Shown here: piece after piece, positions 17,349-24,680 of the stretch
Numbering within the stretch: the first letter of the stretch is position 1
Layout: each line of letters starts with the position of its first letter
Source of the DNA: Thermoleophilia bacterium
GTDB taxonomy: Bacteria; Actinomycetota; Thermoleophilia; Miltoncostaeales; Miltoncostaeaceae
DNA length: 35,648 nucleotides
NCBI GenBank assembly: GCA_020438485.1
Contig: JAGQUM010000020.1
Span: forward strand, 1-35,648
Direction of reading: 5' to 3'
Program-made: the position numbers and the translations under genes
The notes under the pieces: generated by a model
Told to the model about the DNA's origin: nothing
Databases searched by the model: none
The model's input: only the letters and a program-made list of their open reading frames with translations

Positions 17349-17726
17349 ATGACCCTCACGCTGTTTCACAACCCCCACTGCTCCACGTCGGTGCACGCGT
17401 ACGACGCGCTGGTGGACGCCGGACACGACGTCGCCGTGCGCAAGTACCTGCTGGTGGCCGAGCGCCTGGACGAGGACGAGCTGCGCGACCTGGCCGCGCG
17501 CCTCGTGGGTGACCCGGTCGACGCGCTCATCCGGCGCGACAAGAAGTACAGGGACCTGGGGCTCGACATGGACGGGGCCGACGCCGACACCGTGGTGCTC
17601 ACGCTGCTGGTGCACCCGTCGCTGCTGCAGCGCCCCATCCTGGACGACGGCGAGAAGGTGATGGTCGGCCGCCCACGCGCGCGGGCCGCCGCGTGGGCGA
17701 AGGCCGGCCGGGTGGTCGACGCCTGA
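17349..17726 (+). CDS. ArsC/Spx-family thioredoxin-fold protein, arsenate reductase-like
   Basis: The 125-residue protein has the ArsC start (LFHNPHCSTS) with Cys11 as the likely nucleophile in a C-x-x-S arrangement, a central LIRRDKKYRDLGL block with conserved Arg, and the late RPILDDGEKVMVGRPR with the arginine that helps hold arsenate. Glutaredoxin-linked ArsC enzymes reduce arsenate to arsenite. YffB/Spx-like relatives share the fold without that activity. No arsB, acr3 or arsR is adjacent, so an arsenic role is uncertain. Confidence 0.8.
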   Translation: MTLTLFHNPHCSTSVHAYDALVDAGHDVAVRKYLLVAERLDEDELRDLAARLVGDPVDALIRRDKKYRDLGLDMDGADADTVVLTLLVHPSLLQRPILDDGEKVMVGRPRARAAAWAKAGRVVDA

Positions 17727-17739
17727 CGCTCGCGCCGCA

Positions 17740-18333
17740 TCAGCCCGCGGCCGGTCCGCCGCCCGGCGAGCCCCGGCCCCCGCGGGCGACGCGACGCACC
17801 AGCCACACCAGCCACGCCGCCAGGCCCACGCCGAGGATCAGCAGCGCGCCGGCCGCCGACGCCGCCGCGACGGGGTGGTGGAACGAGAACGCCACCACGC
17901 CGGCCAGTGCCGCGTCCTCGGTGCTCGACGCGACCACGTTGGTCACCGGTTCCGGCGACGCGTTGATCGCGGCCCGCAGGCCCATCTTCGTGCCGTGGCT
18001 CAGGACGGCCACGCCGCCCGCCAGCGCCGCCCCCGCCCACGGGTTGAGGTGCGGCCCCGCCTGCGCCCACTCCGCCCCCACGCCCGCGGCCACCAGGGGC
18101 CGCACCAGGGTCTGGGCGGTGTCGCTGACCGAGTCGACGTACGAGACCTTGTCGGCGAAGAACTCCACGACCAGCAGGACGGAGGCGCCCGCCAGCACCC
18201 ACGGCGAGCCCAGCAGGCCGGGAGCGTCGATGTAGCCCACGCGGTCCGCCACGCCCGTGATGACCAGCACGGCCCACGCGCTGAGCCCCGACGCCCAGCC
18301 CTGCGCCACGAGGAACGCGACGGCCCCCTCCAT
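17740..18333 (-). CDS. DUF4126-family membrane protein
   Basis: The 197-residue product resembles DUF4126: GWASGLSAWAVLVITGVADRVG at the start, then VEFFADKVSYVDSVSDTAQTLVRP, and the middle block GAALAGGVAVLSHGTKMGLRAAINASPEP. It has four or five hydrophobic helices and a Gly/Pro-rich cytoplasmic tail. The function of the family is unknown. The ATG is seven bases after CACAAT, a -10-like box, so its mRNA is probably leaderless. It converges with the ArsC-like gene, 13 bases between stops. Confidence 0.83.
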   Translation of the reverse strand: MEGAVAFLVAQGWASGLSAWAVLVITGVADRVGYIDAPGLLGSPWVLAGASVLLVVEFFADKVSYVDSVSDTAQTLVRPLVAAGVGAEWAQAGPHLNPWAGAALAGGVAVLSHGTKMGLRAAINASPEPVTNVVASSTEDAALAGVVAFSFHHPVAAASAAGALLILGVGLAAWLVWLVRRVARGGRGSPGGGPAAG

Positions 18334-18340
18334 GCGCGCG

Positions 18341-18346
18341 ATTGTG
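18341..18346 (-). promoter_or_regulatory. Leaderless-type -10 box of the DUF4126 gene
   Basis: CACAAT on the minus strand ends seven bases before the ATG at 18333; there is no ribosome-binding site. Confidence 0.45.
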
Positions 18347-18482
18347 TCACGGGCCGCCGCGGCGCGGGACGCCGGGATACGCGTCGTGGTTCGCGCGCGC
18401 GGATGAGCCCGCCGCCCCGTGTCACATCCCGGGGCCCGCTACCGTCCTCCGTCGACGGCTCAACCCACGCGCGGAGGACGAG

Positions 18483-18917
18483 ATGGCCGGCGAGTCCCCG
18501 AGGCTCCTGTCGGGCGGGAACCCCCAGATCCCGAAGGGCGACGGCGACGCACCCGTGCGGGAGTACATCGCCGGGATGCCCGGCTGGAAGGCCGACGTCG
18601 GCCGGGAGCTCGACGCGATCATCGAGCGCGCCGTCCCCGGCGCGACGAGGGCCGTGCGGTGGAACGCGCCCTTTTACGGCGTTCCGGGAGGCGGGTGGTT
18701 CGCCACCTTCCGCTGCTTCACCCGGTACGTGAAGGTCACGTTTTTCGACGGGGTCGACCTGGACCCCGTGCCGCCGGAGGCCGGGAAGGACGACCGCGCC
18801 CGCCACCTGCACGTCCACGAGGGCGAGGACCTCGATGCGGCGCTGCTGACGCGCTGGATGCAGCAGGCGTCCCGGCTGCCGGGGTACGGCTCCGCGTCGC
18901 CCGGGCCGCGGCCCTAG
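18483..18917 (+). CDS. DUF1801-family protein
   Basis: The 144-residue protein has the DUF1801 pattern: WKADVGRELDAIIERAVPGATRAVRWNAPFYG, then WFATFRCFTRYVKVTFFDG and a short C-terminal helix. The fold is small, soluble and of unknown function. The start is set by GGAGG upstream of ATG. It ends in a four-base overlap with the convergent acyl-CoA ligase gene. Confidence 0.87.
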   Translation: MAGESPRLLSGGNPQIPKGDGDAPVREYIAGMPGWKADVGRELDAIIERAVPGATRAVRWNAPFYGVPGGGWFATFRCFTRYVKVTFFDGVDLDPVPPEAGKDDRARHLHVHEGEDLDAALLTRWMQQASRLPGYGSASPGPRP

Positions 18918-20581
18918 CGGGACACGCGGATCCCGGCGGCCTCCCGGTCGAAGGTATCGGGCGTGACGCCCTCGTCGCGCAGCACGTTCTTGCGCACCCG
19001 CTCCGTCGGGGTGACCGGCAGCGCGTCGACGAAGCGGATGTAGCGCGGCACCATGAAGTACGGCATCCGCTCGGCCATCCAGTGGGTGAACTCCGCCGGG
19101 TCGGGCGCGCCACCCTCGGCGGGCTGGCACACGATGAGGATCTCGTCCTCCGACGAGGCGCCCTCGCTGGCCTTCACGCCGATGGCCGCCGCCCGCGCGA
19201 CGGCGGGGTGGTCCTCCACCTGGCGCTCCACCTCCATGGATGAGACGTTCTCGCCGCGGCGGCGGATGTAGTCCTTCACCCGGTCCATGAAGTAGACGTA
19301 GCCGTCCTCGTCCATGCGCCCCAGGTCGCCGGTGTGCAGCTTGAGGTTGCGGAAGTCCTCGGCCGTCTTCTCGGGCATGCCGTAGTACGCCCGCATGATG
19401 ATGTTCGGAATCCGCTGGTCCACAACGATCTCGCCCGGCGTGCCCGGCGGTAGCGGCAGGTCGGTGCCCGGCTCGACGATGCTCACGTCGTAGCCCGGGT
19501 TCGCGCGCCCGCACGACCCCTTTCGCACCGGCTGCGTGGGGTCCATGGTGGTGCACACGCCGGTCTCGGTGAGGCCGTACCCCTCGGTCAGCGTGACGCC
19601 GAAGCGCTCCTCGAACGCGTCGTAGATGTCGGCGGGGGCCGGGGCCGCCGCGATCGTGTGCACGCGGTGGGCACGGTCCTTCTCGGACGGCGGCTGGTTC
19701 CACAGGAAGTAGAGCATCGCGCCGATGCCGTTGAAGGTGGTGGCGCCCGCGTCGATGACCTGGTCCCAGAAGCGCGAGCCCGAGAACCTCTCGGTGACCG
19801 CCACACGGCCGCCGGCGATCAGGGCCGGGTACGCGCACAGCACCTGGGCGTTCGAGTGAAACAGGGGCAGGCAGGTGAAATAGACCTCGTCGGCCAGACC
19901 CGCGAGGTCGGTGCCCTGGCGCACGATGGCCGACTCGAGCGCGCTGCGGGCCGAGAAGTAGTCCGCGGCGTTCTGCTTGATCACGCCCTTCGACCGGCCG
20001 GTGGTGCCCGACGTGAACATGATGCGCGCGTCGTCGGTCCACGCGTACGCCACGGCCTCGGCATCGGTGTCGGGCGCGTCGCACAGCTCGGCGAACGACT
20101 CCCACGCCACGCGCGGGTCGGGGCCCGTGGCCTGGCCGCCCGACGGCACCACGATCACGCGCTCCAGCAGCGGCAGGTCGCCGGCCACCAGTTCCAGGCG
20201 ATCGAGGTACAGGTCGCTGATGATCAGCGCGCGGGCCTCGACCAGCTGGATCGTCCAGCTGAGGAAGTCGCCCTTGTACGCCGTGTTGATCGGGCTCATG
20301 ACGGCGCCCGCGGTGAGGATGCCGTACCACACGGGGATGTACTCGGCGCAGTTGGGCAGCATCACGCTGACCGACGCGCCGTGCTCCACGCCGCGGGCGC
20401 GCAGGCCGTTGGCCACCCGGTTGGCCAGCGCGTGCGTGGCGCCGTAGCTCACCCACTCGCCGTCGCCGAACCGGCTGTACGGGCGGTCCGGGTGCTCCGC
20501 GGCCCTCCGGCGCAGGATGTCGGGCAGCACCCACGTTGTGGGGTCCTCGCGGGCGTACCAGTCCGTCCACTCGCTACTCAC
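18914..20581 (-). CDS. Acyl-CoA ligase, CaiC-like (AMP-forming)
   Basis: The 555-residue enzyme activates a carboxylic acid to its CoA thioester with ATP. The AMP-binding P-loop is MFTSGTTGRSKGV (about residue 190), followed by GYGLTETGVCTTMD, the adenine/ribose motif LHTGDLGRMDEDGYVYFMDR, the hinge DYIRRRGENVSSMEVE and the C-terminal lysine in TERVRKNVLR. These resemble crotonobetaine/carnitine-CoA ligase relatives, but substrate cannot be read from sequence. The GTG start overlaps the crotonase stop by eight bases, indicating translational coupling. Longer upstream starts would run through the crotonase gene in another frame. It is the last gene of a three-gene operon. Confidence 0.9.
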   Translation of the reverse strand: MSSEWTDWYAREDPTTWVLPDILRRRAAEHPDRPYSRFGDGEWVSYGATHALANRVANGLRARGVEHGASVSVMLPNCAEYIPVWYGILTAGAVMSPINTAYKGDFLSWTIQLVEARALIISDLYLDRLELVAGDLPLLERVIVVPSGGQATGPDPRVAWESFAELCDAPDTDAEAVAYAWTDDARIMFTSGTTGRSKGVIKQNAADYFSARSALESAIVRQGTDLAGLADEVYFTCLPLFHSNAQVLCAYPALIAGGRVAVTERFSGSRFWDQVIDAGATTFNGIGAMLYFLWNQPPSEKDRAHRVHTIAAAPAPADIYDAFEERFGVTLTEGYGLTETGVCTTMDPTQPVRKGSCGRANPGYDVSIVEPGTDLPLPPGTPGEIVVDQRIPNIIMRAYYGMPEKTAEDFRNLKLHTGDLGRMDEDGYVYFMDRVKDYIRRRGENVSSMEVERQVEDHPAVARAAAIGVKASEGASSEDEILIVCQPAEGGAPDPAEFTHWMAERMPYFMVPRYIRFVDALPVTPTERVRKNVLRDEGVTPDTFDREAAGIRVSR

Positions 20582-21398
20582 CGGCGCCGGCCCCCTCGGG
20601 CCGCGGGGCCGCGCCGTCGCGGAACCGGCTCCAGTCGGGCTGGCGCTTTTCCTGGAAGGCGGCGATCCCCTCCCTCGGTTCGGGCCCGTGCACATGGTTC
20701 AGCGCCATCAGCTCGTACCCGTGCTGCATCGACGAGTACAGGAAGTCGGACCTGGCGTTGAGGCCCAGCTTCGCGAGGCGAAGCCCCTGCGGCGACTTGG
20801 CCAGGATCTCGTCGCACCAGCGGTCGACCTCGGAGTCCAGCTCGTCGTCGGGCACTGCCACGTTCGCCAGGCCCATCCGCACGGCCTCCTCGGCGGTGTA
20901 GTGGCGCACCAGGAACAGGATCTCCCGGGCCTTCTTCTCGCCCACCACCATGGGCATGTACTGGCACCCCCACCACAGGGGCGCCGTGCCGATCTTCGGG
21001 CCCGCCTGGCCGAACTTCGCCGACGCGCCCGCAATGGTGAGGTCGCACACCATGTTGAGCTCGTTGCCGCCCCCGATGCAGTACCCCCGCACCCGGGCGA
21101 TGATCGGCTTTCCGTTGTTGCGCATGGCCGAGCCCAGGCGCTCGGCCATGTGGTGGCCACGGCGCTTCTCCTTCATGCCCGACGACGGGTCCTGCACGTC
21201 GCCTCCCACGCAGAACGCCCGGTCTCCCGCACCCGTCAGCACGATGACGCCCACCGACTCGTCGTCGGCGGCCTCCTCGAATGCCTCGGTCAGCTCCAGG
21301 ATGGTCTGGCCCCGGAACGCGTTGAGGCGTTGCGGGCGGTTCATGGTGATCGTCATCCGCGCGCCCTCGCGCGTGACGATGATGTCCTCGTACGCCAT
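20574..21398 (-). CDS. Crotonase-family enzyme, MenB/BadI-like
   Basis: The 274-residue protein resembles naphthoate synthase MenB and 2-ketocyclohexanecarboxyl-CoA hydrolase BadI more than ordinary enoyl-CoA hydratase: LNAFRGQTILEL, GAGDRAFCVGGD (residues 56-67), GYCIGGGNELNMVCDLTIA (105-123), FGQAGPKIG (129-137), VVGEKKAREI and the ending AFQEKRQPDWSRF. MenB does ring closure and BadI ring opening on CoA thioesters. In the recalled family alignment, the aspartate of the block after GPK(V/M)GS is replaced here by Pro140 (KIGTAPLWWG). The reaction may thus differ from both. The ATG follows the nitroreductase TAG by two bases. No men genes are nearby. Confidence 0.85.
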   Translation of the reverse strand: MAYEDIIVTREGARMTITMNRPQRLNAFRGQTILELTEAFEEAADDESVGVIVLTGAGDRAFCVGGDVQDPSSGMKEKRRGHHMAERLGSAMRNNGKPIIARVRGYCIGGGNELNMVCDLTIAGASAKFGQAGPKIGTAPLWWGCQYMPMVVGEKKAREILFLVRHYTAEEAVRMGLANVAVPDDELDSEVDRWCDEILAKSPQGLRLAKLGLNARSDFLYSSMQHGYELMALNHVHGPEPREGIAAFQEKRQPDWSRFRDGAAPRPEGAGAGE

Positions 21399-21400
21399 TC

Positions 21401-22429
21401 CTATTGCTCCGCGGGAAGGAACTTCGCGGTGTCGATACCGTGCTCGGACAGGAGCTTGGCGAACATCTGCCGCATCTCCTCCGGATACTCGGGCAGGTCC
21501 TCGTTGTCGATCAGCCACCGCGCCCGCTCGCGCATGCGGGGGCCGAAGTCCCAGTCGGGGTCGGCCATCAGACGCTGGATCTCGCGCACAGGGAAGCTGA
21601 TGACGCCCTTGTCGCGGCCGAACCTGTCGGCGATCCGGTCCATCTGCTCGAACCGGCCCGGCAACGGGGCCTGCTCCTGAATCAGCCCCTTCTCCTTCAG
21701 CATCTCCACCGTGGCCGGGTCGCTCTTCCACGGTGTGCCGAACGCGTTCTCCGAGAACAGCGCCTCCATCTTCAGGCGAGGCCGCTGGCCGCCGGCGTTC
21801 GCGTCCTCCAGCGGGTAGCCCACCGCGTGGCCCCACGTGAAGCGGTAATGGTCGGGCAGGCCGAGGGCCTTCTCGACGCCGCCCGGCTTGCGACCGAACG
21901 CGATGAGGATGTTGCCCAGGCCCAGGCCCACGCCCGCGGTGATGGCGTTCGCGGCCGCCTGCCCGGTCTCGAACCGCAGCAGCATCTCGGTGCGCTCCTT
22001 GGGGAAGCTCATGAGACGCGGCAGCGTCTGGGTCATGGAGAACTCGTAGTTCCAGCCGTGGTACTTCGACGCCGCGCCCGCCAGCGACACGGTGCTGATG
22101 CCGTCGATGGCCCGGCCGTACCACGCGTTCAGGTTCGTGAGCCAGAGGATGAGGTGCGACGCCTGGTTGATGACCGTGACGTTGAAGCCCGAGACGCAGT
22201 CCTCGATGTCGTCCCAGATGTCGCAGTAGTCCTTTTGCAGGACCACCGCCTCGGTGGCGTTGATGTTGCCCTGGCACGAACTGAACCGGGCGGCCTGCAG
22301 CATCGTCTCGATCTTCCACCGCTCGACCTCGCGATCCGGGTCGAAGTACCGGATGCTGCGCCGGTTGCCCAGCGCCCGCAGCACGGGAACGTCGGGAATC
22401 TGGCCGGCGGACGGGACCTGGGTCGACAA
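21401..22429 (-). CDS. Nitroreductase-family flavoprotein with long C-terminal extension
   Basis: The 342-residue protein begins as a typical FMN nitroreductase (LRALGNRRSIRYFDPDREVE, then METMLQAARF-like helix and SSCQGNINATEAVVL), with a later GQAAANAITAGVGLGLGNILIAFG helix and cofactor-region residues. Typical members are about 180-220 residues. This one has a middle insertion and an extra C-terminal region of some 90 residues (PGRFEQMDRIADRFGRD onward) that I do not recognise. Members reduce or oxidise small substrates such as nitro groups, quinones or enones. The TTG start is set by GGAAAGG seven bases upstream. It is first in the operon, next to the tandem operators. Confidence 0.85.
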   Translation of the reverse strand: MSTQVPSAGQIPDVPVLRALGNRRSIRYFDPDREVERWKIETMLQAARFSSCQGNINATEAVVLQKDYCDIWDDIEDCVSGFNVTVINQASHLILWLTNLNAWYGRAIDGISTVSLAGAASKYHGWNYEFSMTQTLPRLMSFPKERTEMLLRFETGQAAANAITAGVGLGLGNILIAFGRKPGGVEKALGLPDHYRFTWGHAVGYPLEDANAGGQRPRLKMEALFSENAFGTPWKSDPATVEMLKEKGLIQEQAPLPGRFEQMDRIADRFGRDKGVISFPVREIQRLMADPDWDFGPRMRERARWLIDNEDLPEYPEEMRQMFAKLLSEHGIDTAKFLPAEQ

Positions 22430-22449
22430 GGGGACGCCTTTCCGGGCGG

Positions 22450-22485
22450 GTTTACGGTGTAAACAGCGGTGTTTACGTAGTAAAC
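22450..22485. promoter_or_regulatory. Two tandem TetR-type operators
   Basis: GTTTACGGTGTAAAC (22450-22464) and GTTTACGTAGTAAAC (22471-22485) share perfect six-base arms around three-base centres. Their centres are 21 bases, about two helical turns, apart, so two repressor dimers could bind the same face. They lie between the nitroreductase operon and the divergent TetR gene. The second site overlaps the TetR gene's TAAACT box. Confidence 0.8.
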
Positions 22486-22486
22486 T
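22481..22486 (+). promoter_or_regulatory. Leaderless-type -10 box of the second TetR gene
   Basis: TAAACT ends seven bases before the GTG at 22494 and overlaps the second operator, consistent with autorepression. Confidence 0.55.
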
Positions 22487-22493
22487 CCGGGGC

Positions 22494-23108
22494 GTGGCGT
22501 CCGTCAACCCCTCCCCGGCACGCGAACCGCTGACCCGTAGGCGCGTGCTGTCGGCCGCGCTGGACGTGATCGACCGCGACGGCCTCGACGGGTTCACGAT
22601 GCGGCGGCTCGGCGCCGCGCTGGGCGTGGAGGCGATGGCCGTCTACCGGCACGTGCCCAGCAAGGCGGCGCTGCTCGACGGCGTGATCGAGGCGATGCTG
22701 GCCGAGCTCAACGTCGGCGATCCCATGCCCGCCGACTGGCGGGGCGCGCTGTCGACGCTGGCCCGCCGCCACCGTGCGCTGGAGCGCCGGCACCCCGGCG
22801 CGTACGCGCTGCTGGCCGGGATGCCGGCGGCGGCGTACGCGGCCGCGCGGCCGGTGGTGGCCGACATCCTCTCCAGCCTCGCCGAGGGCGGCTTCGCCGG
22901 GCGCGACGCCGCCCGCGCGCTGCGCCTGGTGGTGCGGTTCACCATCGGATTCGCGCTGACGCGGCCGTCAGGAGATGTGCCGCCGCCCCACTCCGATCCG
23001 CTGGGACCCGTCCTGGCCGGCCTGGCCGACCCCGCGGAGGAGGACCGGCTGTTCGAGGTGGGCCTCGCGGCCCTGCTGGACGGGCTGGCCCCGGCCGAGG
23101 TGCCGTGA
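22494..23108 (+). CDS. TetR-family transcriptional regulator of the nitroreductase operon
   Basis: The 204-residue protein has a TetR helix-turn-helix (LTRRRVLSAALDVIDRDG, then FTMRRLGAALGVEAMAVYRH) and an all-helical ligand domain. The GTG start gives the normal short N-terminal tail, and the TAAACT box seven bases upstream supports it. It is divergent from the nitroreductase/crotonase/ligase operon with two palindromes between, the classic layout of a repressor released by a pathway substrate or CoA thioester. That role is inferred from layout. It resembles the TetR at 1248-1865 in overall plan. Confidence 0.88.
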   Translation: MASVNPSPAREPLTRRRVLSAALDVIDRDGLDGFTMRRLGAALGVEAMAVYRHVPSKAALLDGVIEAMLAELNVGDPMPADWRGALSTLARRHRALERRHPGAYALLAGMPAAAYAAARPVVADILSSLAEGGFAGRDAARALRLVVRFTIGFALTRPSGDVPPPHSDPLGPVLAGLADPAEEDRLFEVGLAALLDGLAPAEVP

Positions 23109-23407
23109 CCCCGCGCATGGTCGACGGTGGTCCGGCGTGGAGCGGGTGTGTGGCGGCGGTTGGCGCCTCCCGACCGCCATCACCCCGGCGGCCGCCCCGC
23201 ACCGGCCGGTCCCGCCTCCCCACCCCTCGCTCGACGGCGACGTCCCGTGGGGTACACCGGCATGTTCCCTTGCCGAGCGGGCGCGCACCCGGCCTCGGCC
23301 GGACGCCCCCCACCGCCGCACCGGGCGACCGGACCCATCCCGCACGACCACCAGCGCCACCGCACCGCCGTCGGCCCCCACCGGCGCCCCACCGGCGCCC
23401 CACCGGG
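23109..23407. other. Intergenic stretch without a supported gene
   Basis: No frame has both a start signal and consistent third-position G/C. The open frames are short and Arg/Pro-rich. Only the 11-base tandem repeat at its end stands out. Confidence 0.5.
23376..23406. repeat. 11-base tandem repeat, 2.8 copies
   Basis: The unit CCCCACCGGCG occurs twice in full at 23376-23386 and 23387-23397, and a nine-base third copy follows. It lies just past the end of the hypothetical gene at 23408. Confidence 0.7.
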
Positions 23408-24265
23408 TCACCACACGTAGGGCAACGCCGCCGGGTGCGGCGTGAAGCCGGGCACGCCGGGGTGGACCGCGTCGGCCAGCGACGGCGGGAGGTATTCGCG
23501 CACGAACCGCTCCGGGTCGCCGACGGCCCGCATCAGCCCGTCGTCCAGGCCCACGCCCGGCCCGAAACGCCTGCGGACCCACTCCGTCCCCAGCTCGGCC
23601 TGCGTCATGGCGGTCAGGCGACGGCCCTCCGCGGGGATCGCCGCGAGGGCCACGGGGTGCCCGTCGACCGCGAACAGGCCGGGGCGTTGCAGGAACACGA
23701 ACGCCCTGCCGAGCGTCGGGCCGGCGGCCCGCTCGACCGACGCCGCCAGGGCGCCAAGGTGGTAGCCGAACTCCGTGACGGCGAGCCACTCCAGCTGGGC
23801 CTCCGTGACCTCCAGCACCACGACGTCCACGCGGGTGCCGGGACGGTGGACGAGGCCCGCGGGGAACGCCCCGTACGTCACGGGGTAGGGCAGCGCGCAC
23901 ACGTCGTGGTCGTGCAGCACGGCCGGGGTCATGCGCACGGGGTCCCCGAGGACCCCCCTGAACTTGCCCGCGAGACGCCACGGCGACCCGTTCGACCCGA
24001 TGGCCAGCAGGGGAAACCGGGCGGTGGCGTCGTCGAGCGCCGCGCCGGGGACGACGTCGGCGCCGCGCACCACCACGGGCCCGTCTGCGCGGGCGAACGG
24101 GTAGTCGCGTCCCCACGCCAGGCGCCGGCGCACGTCGGGGTCGACCACCGTCGCGGGCATCCGCTCGAGGTACGCGGGCAGGTGGTCGTAGAGTTCCGCG
24201 TCGGGCACGCGCAGACGGGCGATGAGGTCCGCATCGCGCAGGGTGGGCCATTCCGGCGGGATCAT
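23408..24265 (-). CDS. Hypothetical soluble protein, faintly gamma-glutamylcyclotransferase-like
   Basis: The 285-residue product has strong coding character and no signal peptide or membrane helix. A segment near residue 90 (PLLAIGSNGSPWRLAGKF) recalls the glycine-Ser-Asn loop of gamma-glutamylcyclotransferase-like folds, and VVVLEVTEAQLEWLAVTEFGY suits the strand-helix that follows it in such folds. The match is weak and the catalytic glutamate is not clear. The ATG lies seven bases after CAGAAT, a leaderless-type box. It stands alone. Confidence 0.6.
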   Translation of the reverse strand: MIPPEWPTLRDADLIARLRVPDAELYDHLPAYLERMPATVVDPDVRRRLAWGRDYPFARADGPVVVRGADVVPGAALDDATARFPLLAIGSNGSPWRLAGKFRGVLGDPVRMTPAVLHDHDVCALPYPVTYGAFPAGLVHRPGTRVDVVVLEVTEAQLEWLAVTEFGYHLGALAASVERAAGPTLGRAFVFLQRPGLFAVDGHPVALAAIPAEGRRLTAMTQAELGTEWVRRRFGPGVGLDDGLMRAVGDPERFVREYLPPSLADAVHPGVPGFTPHPAALPYVW

Positions 24266-24680
24266 GGTGCCGATTCTGGACCACGCGGGGCGGGTTCGCG
24301 TTCCCCATCGGCGACGGGCCCCAGGCCCCGAGACCAGTGCGCGACGGTGGCCCCCGGGACACCGCGAGCCGGACCCCCGCCGCGCCGCCGTGGTGCGGAT
24401 GGGCGTCGCGCACGAGTCGATGGGCCCTGGACGCCGTATCCCTCCTCGCGTGGGCGGCGGCGTTCGCGGTCCGGGCCGCCACCGGCACCGCTCGCCCGTC
24501 GTGTGCCCCGCGGACGCTCGTGACGGCCCGCATGCCGTGGCCACGGTGGTGGGCGCGGCGCCGGTGCGCCGGCGCCCGTCCCTGCCCGGCCGGGGAAACG
24601 GCGCGCCCCCTCGGCGGCGGGCGCGTTCGGCCGGGCCGCGCGGGGCGCGCCCGCTGGTGCGCCTGGTGGCGCTTCCCGTG
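24266..24680. other. Intergenic stretch, perhaps gene debris
   Basis: No complete gene is supported. On the plus strand, about 24420-24540 has good third-position G/C and encodes a short hydrophobic run (LLAWAAAFAVRAA), but the frame decays on both sides. It may be the remnant of a membrane-protein gene. The promoter of the gene at 24265 is at 24273-24278. Confidence 0.35.
24273..24278 (-). promoter_or_regulatory. Leaderless-type -10 box of the hypothetical gene
   Basis: CAGAAT on the minus strand ends seven bases before the ATG at 24265. Confidence 0.4.

Noticed and set aside
20582-20695. Longer N-terminus for the acyl-CoA ligase
   Set aside because: The extra residues are an out-of-frame reading of the crotonase C-terminus. 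GTG at 20581 gives the family's usual start and an eight-base overlap.
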